Of a stretch of DNA of 64,000 nt, positions 30,592-41,505 are shown piece after piece. Source of the stretch: Utricularia gibba (Eukaryota; Streptophyta; Magnoliopsida; Lamiales; Lentibulariaceae). The stretch covers positions 3,286,001 to 3,350,000 of the forward strand of contig CM007992.1 in NCBI GenBank assembly GCA_002189035.1, written 5' to 3'. Within the stretch, counting starts at the first letter, position 1, and each line of letters opens with the position of its first letter. The translations under genes and the position numbers were made by a program. The notes under the pieces are model-generated. The model did not search any database and had not been told where the DNA came from. It worked only from the letters and a program-made list of their open reading frames with translations.

Positions 30592-33463
30592 ATGGCGGTG
30601 TTCGTCGAGAGGCGGCGGCACTGGGCTTTCACGCCTGCTTTGGCTTTTCTCGCCCTCGCTGTGATTTGTGTTGCCGTTGTTGATGGAGATCACGGTGATG
30701 GATCCCTGATTTCGAGGTTTTTGTTTTTCGACTAGCACATTTTACGAGTGGTTTCTATGTTGCTCGGCGGTTTTCTTGTTTTGCTCTGTCTTTGCTGAAA
30801 CGTCATTGTTGTTCTTTTGTTGCCGTTTGAATCTGCAGTAGATTAGAGGACGAGAAGTTGCAGAGGTCTACGAACTCAACATTTTCCGCAATGTAAGTAA
30901 AACGGTCGGTGTTTTGATTCGAGGTTTGGCCCTCAGATCTTCATCCCCAACTCATGACTCTACATATTCCCCAATGCATCTTGACCGTTTCCTTCATTAT
31001 CACCAAATTCTCCACCGATTCGCCTCCCAATAAACGCCTCCGCTAAAATGCACTTTACAAACAGAGGCTCTTCTCTCTGGGGGATGCCGGCGTCGTAATC
31101 GTGACGCCGGTTAAATCAAGAGGGGTTTAATGATTTGATTCTCTTCTTCTTTTTTTTTTTTGTTTCAATCTCCCACTTTTAAGACCGGCTTTGACTGGTG
31201 ACTTGGATGTCTAGTGAAGGAATATAATACTGTTATTATGGCTACTTTTTAATATCTTCCTCCAAATCCCTTTACAGTGATGCGCTCCGGCGACTGTTTG
31301 TTTTCTTAACGCCAATTGTTACCATTATCTTAATGTGTCCGTTCCACAAGTGAATTTTGCCGCTGTCGGTGGCTGCTAGCTGACACCCCATGTGAAAGTT
31401 ATTACCAGAGTTGCTTCCATTTTCAAGTTTCATTCTCTTCTCCCCCCTTTTTGTGTTTTCTTTCTTACTTTACACCAAGGGTTCCTCCCCCAAAGGGGGT
31501 CCCCCTCTTGGGCTTTTAACCTGTCTAAAACTGTAGAATATTAAACTCTACTCGATAAAATTCGGCGAGTTTGGTGCGTCATTAATGCTTGATGGGGATT
31601 GTGGTTGTTGTTCAGGTCGAAAGGAATTGATGAGGATGAAGCTTTTAATGAACATGCTGTGCATGACCCCGAAGCGGTTGCAAGGATGGTCGAAATGTGG
31701 GTGATTCTCTTTTTTCTCTTCCCATCTTTCTTTTTCCATCTTTTTCTTTTAAGTGGAGTGAACTGACTCTGTGAATTCAGAAGCTTTTGGTTTTAAAATC
31801 ATAAATGGTTTACAAACATGTGGTGTGTGATGCTGCTGGTAAGCTTTTAATATTTTTCAACTAGAGGTCTTGTGGAGTATTCAATGCCGCCGCTGCATCA
31901 GTACCAGATCTATAGAAATCGTATTCCGTACATGTCCTCCTCGATTTTTTTTGTTTATTGCTTCAAATTATTCTGTTTTTTGTCACGGAAAGGTGAATCA
32001 TGCTCTTGTTACTTTGCTTCCAACAAAGAAAAAGTGTCTATAGGGATAACACTCGAGTTTCATGTCGGATGAGCAGTGCATAACATGAAATTCTGCAACT
32101 TCTTTACAGGACCATCAGCAACAGCACTGAGAGGAGAAAGCTGGGATTTTTTCTTGTGGAACCGGTAACCCCATTGATGATTGCTGGCGCTGTGATCCCA
32201 ATTGGCACAGGAACCGCAAGCGGCTAGCAGACTGTGGTATTGGTTTCGGCCGCAACGCGATCGGTGGCCGAGATGGACGTTTCTATGTTGTTACTGATCC
32301 TGGTGATTATGATCCTGTTAATCCTAGACCTGGAACCTTGCGCCATGCTGTTATCCAAAGCAGGCCTCTCTGGATCGTTTTCCAAAGGGATATGGTTATA
32401 ACATTGAAGCAGGAGCTGATCATGAATAGCTTCAAGACTATAGATGCACGTGGAGTCAATGTTCACATCGCCAATGGAGCATGCATCACTATCCAATTTG
32501 TCACCAACATCATTATTCATGGGTTGCACATCCATGACTGCAAGAGAACTGGTAATGCTATGGTCCGGAGTTCGCCTTCACATTATGGTTGGAGAACCAT
32601 GGCTGATGGGATGCCATTTCGATCTTCGGTTCGAGCCATATTTGGGTTGACCACAATTCATTGTCTAACTGCGCTGATGGTCTTGTGGATGCTATCATGG
32701 GTTCCACAGCCATTACCATCTCGAATAATTACCTCACTCACCACAATGAGGTAACTTATTCTCCTGGTTCGTTCATACTTGTTGTGAAACAGAATACTAT
32801 ACTACTCTATTCTTATGTATATTTGATTTATGGAGCAGGTTATGCTCTTGGGACATAGTGATTCCTACCTTAGAGACAAGCAAATGCAGGTGACGATCGC
32901 GTTCAACCACTTTGGTGAGGGGCTCATTCAGCGAATGCCGAGGTTTTTATCTGACACACCACAGTTCTGATACCGAATAATTTATTATAAATTTGTGTGT
33001 GAGCTGATGCAAAATGTTGTAAATCTTTAGGTGTAGACATGGATACTTCCATGTGGTGAACAACGACTATACCCACTGGGAGATGTATGCCATTGGTGGA
33101 AGTGCAAATCCCACTATTAACAGCCAAGGAAACAGATACCTTGCTCCAACCAATGCATTTGCAAAAGAGGTATTCATTGCAAACGCCCTTGGCAAAGCAT
33201 CTGTGTAAAATGATTTGGATCCTGATTTTTTCCTTCATCAGGTGACTAAGAGAGTTGATACAGCAGAAAGTCAGTGGAAGGGCTGGAATTGGAGATCAGA
33301 GGGAGACTTGATGCTAAATGGAGCCTACTTCACTCCATCCGGAGCTGGCGCTTCAGGAAGCTATGCCAGAGCTTCAAGCCTGAGTGCGAAGTCTTCTTCC
33401 ATGGTCGCATCCATCACTTCCGGTGCCGGTGCTCTTGGTTGCCGCCGAGGCCGTCAATGCTAA
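30592..33463 (+). CDS. pectate lyase, PL1 family; two apparent one-base deletions in exon 4
   Basis: Exons: 30592-30716, 30839-30892, 31616-31696, 32110-32750, 32839-32942, 33031-33169, 33242-33463. Residues about 1-31 are a signal peptide. Then come a plant-specific N-terminal segment ([31 protein letters not shown]), the Cys motif [70 protein letters not shown] and [17 protein letters not shown] with its conserved Arg/His, and the end GCRRGRQC. The enzyme cleaves de-esterified pectin by beta-elimination in the wall and needs Ca2+. The frame breaks at 32143-32152 (GGG or T6) and at GGG 32608-32610. One base at each restores 455 residues and correct phase at the exon 4/5 junction. The gene belongs to the large PLL family; the subtype is not assigned. 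Confidence 0.9.
30893..31615 (+). other. pectate lyase intron 2
   Basis: A 723-nt intron between exon 2 (ends FSA plus AT, donor GTAAGT) and exon 3 (acceptor TTCAG). T-rich with no internal gene seen. Confidence 0.7.
31697..32109 (+). other. pectate lyase intron 3
   Basis: A 413-nt intron, donor GTGGGT after VARMVE and acceptor TTTACAG. No internal feature was seen. Confidence 0.7.
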
Positions 33464-34289
33464 CGGTACAAAACCACCACACCTAACTCCTCAAAAACCT
33501 AAACCCAAGTGTCGTTTGCTTTTCTTGATGTTTTTTAGTCCATTCCAGCAAGTATAGCTCAACACCCCATCCAGTCCGAGCTTCATCTCTTCATATTGGG
33601 TAACCACTGTTTCTTTTTTTTTTTTTTTTGGTTTTACAAAAAGTACACCCCATTACAAACCACTTCCCATGTTGCTCAACCTCTGCTCCTGCTTCAGTCA
33701 TCAAAAAGAAACCAAATCCTAGCCGTTGCAGAAGTGTTGTTCCAACTCTCCCTTTTTATTTCCCCTTCAATTATACCTTTTGATTTGTCTATTGTTGTCA
33801 GTCCCAAGTTCTATTTCACAACCAACGCCAGCGTTTTATCCAGTCTGTCGTCTTTTAAAGCCTACTCCTTGTTTTAAGAGTCGTGTGAGGTGGAGAACCA
33901 GAATTGTTCACCTGAAGAAAGTGTAGAAGAAGCAAGTCATGATTGATTTGTTAGGAAGGCTCACCCTTTGTGATTGAAATGAACAGAATCAGATTGTAAT
34001 CCAGAGGAGGATCTGTCTTCTGGTTTGGTGATCAATGTATATCATTGTCGTCTATATACTGTCTGGTTCATGATATGACAAAAGGGCAATCAGTCCCTTG
34101 CTCCTTGCTATCTTCTGATTAAGATCACAAATGCAGCAGAAATTGTCATATGGTCGAGAAGCCTACTGGCAATCTCGACTTCTGTACCATTCATAGCAGA
34201 GGTGGGTGGGTGGGTGATGGGGGAATGGAATGTTGGGAAACATGTGATATGTACAGCTGGGCTCCGGCCAGAGAGATGCTGGTATAAGC
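33464..34289. other. convergent 3' flanks of pectate lyase (+) and CYP76 copy 1 (-)
   Basis: Holds the pectate lyase 3' UTR side and the CYP76 copy 1 3' UTR side. Parts of both halves reappear near 37440-37790 (see the duplicated segment there). No coding region is supported. Confidence 0.6.
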
Positions 34290-35838
34290 TCAGTCCATGG
34301 CGGATGATATGCAGGAAACAGGAAGGGCCCAAAGGGACTGAGCCTTCTGCAGGGTGAACCCAAATTTCTCCTCCATGTCCATGTCTTCTTCCAGCTTCCA
34401 GTCGAAGGAATTCAACAGGGAGCCCAACATCACCGGCACCATTCTATTCGCCAACGGCTGCCCGGGGCAAGATCGGCGTCCGCCGCCAAAAGGGATCAGC
34501 TCGAAATCATGACCGGCTTCCGATTCCAGGAACCGCTCCGGTTTGAACTTTAGGGGATCTAGCCAGGTGCTTGGGTCTCTTCCGATGGCCCAAACGTTGA
34601 TCATAACGTGCGTATTTTTAGGCACCGTGTAGCCGAAGACTTGCTCATCCTTGTCCACGGTGCGGTGGATCAGCGGCGCCGGTGGGTGAAGCCTAAGCGT
34701 TTCCTTGACGATGCACCGGAGATAGGGAAGGTTGGGGATGTCGGATTCTTTGACGGCATTTCCCTTTCCGATCACCTTTTCGAGCTCATCTTTGACTTTA
34801 GACAGAGTCTCGGGCTCCTGAGTGTCTCCGCCATCGCCCACTCCATCGTGCTCGACGTTGTGTCGGTTCCAGCGACGAAAAGATCCTACGAGAACACGCA
34901 ACGTCTTCAGTAAACAATTTTCTGAAACATCAGAGCGGAATATTTACCAGGCAGAGGTGCAGGATGTGATTCATGTCGAGTTCATGAGGACTTTCTCTGC
35001 TCATCGTGAGGAGACTATCGATCACATCCTCGCTGCATATGGTCCCCGGAGTGCTCTTCTGCTCCAATCTTTCATCAATCAGTACTCTGCAATCGTTTAT
35101 GACCTTCTCGTAATAGCCAGTCAGGCGATGTCTGACGCCCTGTGGATCAATCTTTTCCAGAAATGGAAAGAAGTCGACCAGGTTGGGTTTTCCGATCTCC
35201 TCCATGATTTTCACGACCAGTTCCTTGAATTCCTTGGCGGAATCAGAGAACGGATCCGTCAGATTCATCGAGAAGATGGTGTTGGAGAGCAGATTCAGGG
35301 CCGTCCTGAATGCAGCTCGACCCACATTCACAGGGACGCCGCTCTCACAACATTTCCGGCAGTAAGTGATCAGCTCCTGCACATTCTTCACTCGGAGATG
35401 TTGACACGCTCCGATGCGGTTAGCGGAGAAGAAATTCGAGTTGAGAAGCTTGCGTAAACACTTCCACTGCGGCGCCACCGGAAGCCACCCTACAGAGTAC
35501 TTGTAATGATCGAGAGCTACGACGGCGTCCGTTATCGGGCGGTTAGAAAACCGAAGGTCCTGCTTCTGCATCACTTCCTTGGCCGCCGCGGCGGAGGAGA
35601 AAACTACCGAATCACTGAAACCGAGCCGCATATACATCACCGGGCCGTGAACCTCCGCCAGCCGAGCCAGCGACTGGTTCGGGTTCTTGCCCAGGAGATG
35701 GATGCTCCCGATCAAAGGTAGCGGCTTTGGACCCGGAGGGAGCCTTCTCTTGACCCGATTCGGAAAAACTTTCACGACCCGGATCAACACGAGAACGATG
35801 AGAAAGCCGACGACCGCCGTGACGACTTCCATGTCCAC
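34290..35838 (-). CDS. cytochrome P450, CYP76-like, copy 1; apparent one-base deletion in exon 2
   Basis: Exon 1 is 34948-35838 and exon 2 is 34290-34885, with a 62-nt intron. The protein has an N-terminal membrane anchor (VVTAVVGFLIVLVLIRVV), the PPGPKPLPLIGSIHLLG proline hinge, the I-helix AGTDTTSS, ExxR in KETLRLHPP, a PERF-type KPERFLES, and the heme loop PFGGGRRSCPGQPLA. It belongs to the CYP71 clan and looks like CYP76 (terpenoid and phenolic oxidases); the substrate is unknown. Exon 2 changes frame at the GGG at 34812-34814. The equivalent place in copy 3 has GGGG and is open, so one missing base explains the break; with it the protein is 495 residues, ending SCISSAMD. Copies 2 and 3 follow on the same strand. 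A second Met lies at residue 3. Confidence 0.9.
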
Positions 35839-37727
35839 CGAGGAGAAGAATTAAATTCCCCCTCCCTAAGCGTTTGTCGCATATGGCCGTCAAGATTGGG
35901 CAGCCTCGGAAATCTATGTGCCAGCAGCCGTTACACACAGGTTTTTCTAAATGAATATTAATTATTATATTATTTGTAAAACAAAAAGAATTCTCATTTT
36001 CTTAGGGTGGACAATGAATCCTCAATCCTATATAACATTTTCTTCTAAAAATATAGAATATAAAATCATAATCAATGATTATGATTTGAAATGAATAATA
36101 TTATATAAAAATATATATCGTAATCTTTAGTATCAGAACTAAATTGACGAAACAATGTGTTAATACGAAAATGACAAGGCATGTGAATGTCGCAAGAATA
36201 TATGCTAAGCAAGATGGCAAGGTCATAATGATAACCATAAAATTAATTGGATAATGAGGCTCTATACAATAATTTCACTTTTGTGGGATTCATATCCCTA
36301 TCTTTCATGAGATTCTGCAAAACAATCTTGAAACTAAAAATGGTAAAAGGTAAGAATGAGGGATGGTGATGTCATGCCTACTTGTTAAAGGAATAAAGTG
36401 TAATTTTATCACCTCTCATATACCAGTCTCAACCTCAAATATTAGAGTAATGATCTATAAGATAGAAAATTCATGTGTGTAGTCAAAATCATTTTTTGAT
36501 ATCTCCCAATGTTGAATAGTGATTGATATAATTTGAACTCGATAGCCATAGGTTGAATGCAAATATTGCGTATCGTTTATTCAATAAATTTTAATTAGAA
36601 AAATATAAATAATTATAATATAATCATTGATTATAGAAATTTGAGTTTAAATGAAAGGTAAAGCTTTCAAGCATATTAAAACTGTCACATTTTTTAAAAT
36701 GGTTTGAAAGATACGAAAATAAGAAATAAAACTCAGATTAAATTAATTTCTAATCCGATAACTTTATCTTAAATTAAAACTTCAAAATACATAATTAAAA
36801 ATATATAAAATAACATTTAACATATTTACTCATGCTTATCACAATTATCCTCAAGTATAAAAATCATATCAATCTATGATAGAAACAAAATCTAAGACAT
36901 TACATAACAATTCATGTATGCTTATTGACCCACAATTTCGTCAAACAAAAATTGCCTTTGGCACCCTTAATTTTTTTTATCCTGTTTTTCATCTTAATCA
37001 CAATAAGAAAAAAAAAAGAGAATTATACATGACAGTTCATAGTTGATCATGGTATGTATCTCTTGGTAAGGCATGTAATAAAAGATTGATATTTAGACAA
37101 AGATAACTTTGTAGTATTTCTTAACATTACAAGAGATTCAAAAACCTGAGCCTGATCAGTTCTAGAGTCCTAATATCTAATCATGGAAGTAAATAATACT
37201 CAAGACAGCTTCACAAAAGAAAACTAGAATAATTACTAATAAAAACATAAATAAAACGTAAATCTTTAATATAAATAAATATTTAAGATAAATTGTTAAT
37301 AAAAATATAAACAAGAATAAAATACAAAGAAAAAATAACTAAAGTATATTACTAATAAAAAATATTAAAAAAAGATAAATAACAAATACATTAAAATAAA
37401 AAAGTAAATGATTAATAAAATAAGTCATGTTTTACAAAATGACATGGTACAACACCACCACACCCAACTCGTGAGAAAACTAAACCCAAGTATGGTTTGA
37501 TTTTTTAAATGTTTTTGTTTTAAAAGCCAAATATACAATAAACGTATATCATATTAAAAATGATTAAATTCAATTAATTATTAAAATTTATAATATTTTT
37601 TATACATTGATGTGATATTTGTTTGTTCTAATAATCCCTTCTTCTTCTTCTCGTTGTCTCCGTTTATGATTGAAATGAACAGAATCAAACAGTAATCCAG
37701 AGGAGAATGTGTCTTCTGGTTTGGAGA
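35839..37727. other. intergenic between CYP76 copies 1 and 2
   Basis: The left part is the copy 1 promoter. The middle, about 35940-37430, is AT-rich with no gene. The right part contains duplicated 3'-flank sequence, listed separately. Confidence 0.6.
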
Positions 37728-37790
37728 TCAATGTATATCATTGTCGTATATCTTGCTCCTTGTTATCTTCTGATTATGATTACAAATGCA
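37440..37790. repeat. duplicated pectate-lyase/P450 3'-flank segment
   Basis: About 37449-37515 matches 33468-33535 just after the pectate lyase stop (shared CCACCACAC, AACTAAACCCAAGT-type and GATGTTTTT-type words). About 37665-37790 matches 33975-34145 (shared TGAAATGAACAGAATCA, AATCCAGAGGAG, GATCAATGTATATCATTG, AATGCAGCAGAA). So the duplication that made P450 copy 2 began inside the pectate lyase 3' flank. The rest of the original sequence between these blocks was lost or diverged. Confidence 0.75.
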
Positions 37791-39342
37791 GCAGAACTTG
37801 TCCATGGGGGATGATGTGCAGGAAACTGGAAGGGCCCAAAGGGGCTTATCCTTCTGCAGGGTGAACCCAAACTTCTCCTCCATGTCCATGTCTTCTTGGA
37901 GCTTCCAATCGAAGGAATTCAGCAGGGAGCCCAACATCACCGGCACCATTCTAGTCGCCAGCGGTTGCCCGGGGCATGTTCGGCGTCCGCCGCCAAAAGG
38001 GATCAGCTCGAAATCATGGCTGGTTTCCGATTCCAGGAACCGCTCCGGTTTGAACTCTAGTGGATCTGGCCATGAGCTGGGGTCTCTTCCGATGGCCCAA
38101 ACGTTGATTATAACATGCGTGTTTTCGGGCACTATGTAGCCGAAGACTTCCTCGTCTTTGTCCACGGTGCGGTGTATCAGGGGCGCCGGTGGGTGGAGCC
38201 GAAGCGTTTCCTTGACGATGCACCGGAGATAGGGAAGGTTCGGGATGTCGGATTCTTTGACGGCATTTCCCTTTCCGATCACCTTTTCGAGCTCCGCTCT
38301 GGCTTTGGTCATGATCTCCGGGCTCCTGAGTGTCTCCGTCATCACCCACTCCATCGTGCTCGATATCGTGTCGGTTCCAGCGACGAAAAGATCCTACGAG
38401 AACACGCAATCTCTTCATCTGTAAACAGTTCACTGCAACATCAGGGCTGAGTTTTACCAGGCACAGGTGAAGGATGTGAGTCATGTCGAGTTCATGAGGA
38501 CTTTCTCTGCTCATCGTGAGGAGACTGTCGATCACATCCTCGCTGCATATCGTCTCCGGAGTGTTCTTCTGCTCCAGTCTTTCATCAATCAGTACTCTGA
38601 AATCGTTTATGACCTTCCCGTAATAGCCAGTCAGGCGACGTTTGACGCCCTGTGGATCAATCTTTTCCAGAAATGGAAAGAAGTCGACCACGTTCGGTTT
38701 TCCGATCTCCTCCGTGATTTTCACCACCAGTTCCTTGAATTCCTTGGCGGAATCGGAGAACGGGTCCGTCAGATTCTTCGAAAAAACGGTGTTGGAGAGC
38801 AGATTCAGGGTCGTCCTGAACGCAGCTCGACCCACATTCACAGGGACGCCCCTCTTGCAACATTTCCGGCAGTAAGTGATCAGCTCCTGCACATTCTTCA
38901 CCCGGAGATGTTGACACGCTCCGATGCGATTAGCCGAGAAGAAATTCGAGTTGAGCAGCTTGCGTAAACACTTCCACTGCGGCGCCACCGGAAGCCACCC
39001 TACAGAGTACTTGTAATGATCGAGAGCTACGACGGCGTCCGTTATCGGGCGGTTAGAGAACAGAAGGTCCTGCTTCTGCATCACTTCCTTGGCCGCCGCC
39101 GCAGAGGAGAAAACTACCGCATCGCTGAAGCCCAGTCGCATGTACATCACCGGGCCGTGAACCTCCGCCAGCCGAGCCAGCGACTGGTTCGGGTTCTTGC
39201 CCAGGAGATGGATGCTCCCGATCAAAGGTAGCGGCTTTGGACCCGGAGGGAGCTTTCTTTTGACCCGATTCGGAAATACTTTCACGACCCGGATCAACAC
39301 AAGAGCGACGAGGAAGCCGATGACCGCCGTGACGAATTCCAT
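37728..39342 (-). CDS. cytochrome P450, CYP76-like, copy 2, with altered C-terminus
   Basis: Exon 1 is 38458-39342 (start at MEFVTAV; a longer upstream frame lacks family support) and exon 2 is 37728-38393, with a 64-nt intron. 516 residues, frame intact. Anchor FVTAVIGFLVALVLIRVV, I-helix AGTDTISS, KETLRLHPP, KPERFLES, heme loop PFGGGRRTCPGQPLA. Very close to copy 1. The C-terminus differs: after SCTSSPMD it runs on about 24 residues (KFCCICNHNQKITRSK and on) because a deletion of roughly 150 bp relative to copy 1 removed the stop and joined coding sequence to former 3' UTR. The I-helix has Ile in place of the second Thr of the TT pair, a possible effect on proton delivery. Substrate unknown. 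Confidence 0.9.
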
Positions 39343-40919
39343 GTCTGCCGGAGAAGAGGATTCCCATCTCCCTTTAAGCATAAAACAACACAAAGGGTTG
39401 CTCGCACGTGACCCTCAAAATTGGTCAGCAGTGCAAATCAATGTTCAAGAAGCCAACCAATGATCACCTTAATCATACCTTTATTTTTTAACAGAAAAAA
39501 TGACATAAAATTACAAACATTAGCAATAGTGTACAAAAAAAACACATCCTAATCTTTCATATAGTAGGTTTCAATGTGGTACATTCTACTTCTATAAAAA
39601 AAATTATCATACAAGATTAGAATAATTAATCTATTTAAACATGTTTTGCCATCGTAGCTCCTAACATTACACTCAAAATCTTTGGTCCAAACGGATTCTT
39701 TTACAAACCTCAGAGTTGACTTTACCCAAATCGCATATGTAAAAAAAAACACAAGAGAATAGATGATAAAAAAAGAAGATGTATATAGGTTGAAAAAAAT
39801 GTTAATTTGATAAAATCACATGATGGAAATAAATAAGGTAAGGGAGGTGGCTATTTTATATAAACTCACCCACGATGGTTTATAAAATCTGTGTATAAAC
39901 TGTGAATATATAAAACTACAAACCAAACACAGTGATATCTAATAACTATTAATTAATCTCCCATTATAACTACAACTAAACACTGACTCAATGTCTTATT
40001 TAAGTGCCCTCTTGTTACATCATTAGTAGGCATCCAGGTGTAGCTTTGATATTAAATATCAATATTTATGTTTTAATTTCATGATATTATCTATTTCATA
40101 TACACACAACTCTCAAAATAAAACATGATAATACCACTCACCAAACATAAGGTAAAGTGCAAGAGTAGAGGCGAATAGAGTATATGCCTCCATACCACTT
40201 TTTAGGATTTTTGTATTAACAAATGAAAACATAAAACAGCGAAAAATAATATTGAAAATGATAAATACATGTATTGTACAATTAAAAAAAAATATCCATG
40301 CAACGCCGTGGGGCCCAAAAACATTTACCATTACAGAATGTTTGCCACGTGGACTGCTCCAACCGACAGTGCTATTCAAGATATCATTATCCACTTCAAA
40401 AAAAAAATATCATTGTTATGGGTGGTGGGCCCGTGGCCGGAGCCACGTCGATGTCATCTCCTTTTTTGTGGTTCATTGAGTACACATCTGGTCTGAATCG
40501 TGGTTGGATGTCCCTCTCAAAATATGTATATAGAATAAATTTTTAATGATTGAAACCGTAATTATAATATAATAATTGTATCGATTTTGTGATTGTAGTA
40601 TTTAAACTATGATGGTTAATTTTAGTAAAATATATGAAAAAACATTATTAGTAAAACTTGGATGTTCAAAACGGAAAGTATTTTTTGTTTTCTGAAAAAA
40701 ATCAATTGAATAGACAAGAATTGCATGAATGCGGCGAGCGAGCGAGTTTCTATAGTTGGACGATGGTGAAAAGATCGTAATTTCGATGTGATCTATTAAT
40801 GGTGGCTTGGATAATATCATATCAATACTTGAAAAAAAAATCAATTATATAAAAAATTATAAATCATAAATAATCTGATTAGTTTGCAACACCACTAAGA
40901 GGGATTGTTGCTGCTATTC
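39343..40919. other. CYP76 copy 2 promoter and AT-rich spacer
   Basis: About 40305-40520 shares blocks with 43485-43640 upstream of copy 3 (GTGGGGCCCAAAAAC, GGTTGGAT, CATTGAGT), showing that the duplicated unit reaches over 1 kb into the promoters. No gene is supported. Confidence 0.6.
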
Positions 40920-41450
40920 AGGGGACATCGGAGGAGTTCCAAAATCGATGTTACAGATGCCTTTTCCTGAGCAATTGGGGCTAGTTGTTTCTGGGCATTG
41001 ATTTTATGAGGTTTTGAGAAGTTATTGCTTAGGGGCTCAGAATGGCGTCCGGCAAGGTGCTGAGGAAGCAGCAGCTTCTGGAAGCCGGAAAGACAAAGGT
41101 TTCATCTGATTAACTAATCTGCGTTATATACTACATTGATGAGTATTGTTATTGTATCCTTGCTTGTACTCAATCAACATTACCACACAGAAGAGTTTCC
41201 CAGAAAGAAACCTGTGGACAAAGAGGTTGCTTCAATCTTCTGATGTCATTGAAAATGAAAAACAAGAATCTGAATTTCCTGTCTTATTTCCATTGATAAT
41301 CGCTTGTATACTCATTCACCTGTTACTGAAGGAGGAGCTGAGAGACTTGAAAGAGGGAGGCATATGCTAATGTTCAGTTGGAATGTGCAGCTGATGGAAG
41401 TGCAATGCTCTTGCCTTCTGAAGTCATTTAGCTGGAAGAGAAGGTAGTCA
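40920..41450 (+). pseudogene. BLISTER-like gene relic 1
   Basis: A first-exon-like piece at 41042-41098 reads MASGKVLRKQQLLEAGKTK and is followed by a GT donor. At about 41355-41448 a second piece reads EAYANVQLECAAD, then LLPSEVI, a stop, and LEEK. This resembles a coiled-coil stretch I recall from BLISTER (YANAQLECNAADERAKLLASEVIGLEEK region, described only). Most of the gene in between is gone, so this is a truncated relic, not a gene. BLISTER is a Polycomb-associated coiled-coil protein. It lies directly beside the 3' end of CYP76 copy 3. The identification is from memory. Confidence 0.55.
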
Positions 41451-41505
41451 ATCTAACTTGATGGATTGCTTTGTCCATGTTTTTTGAGAATTGGAAAATT
41501 CATCT

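Noticed and set aside
34822-35457. Plus-strand 211-codon frame opposite P450 copy 1
   Set aside because: Antisense shadow of the P450; the same shadow appears opposite copies 2 and 3.
38014-39393. A single 459-codon P450 reading frame
   Set aside because: It reads through the 64-nt intron and loses the P450 sequence after 38458. The upstream extension (to 39393) is not family sequence.
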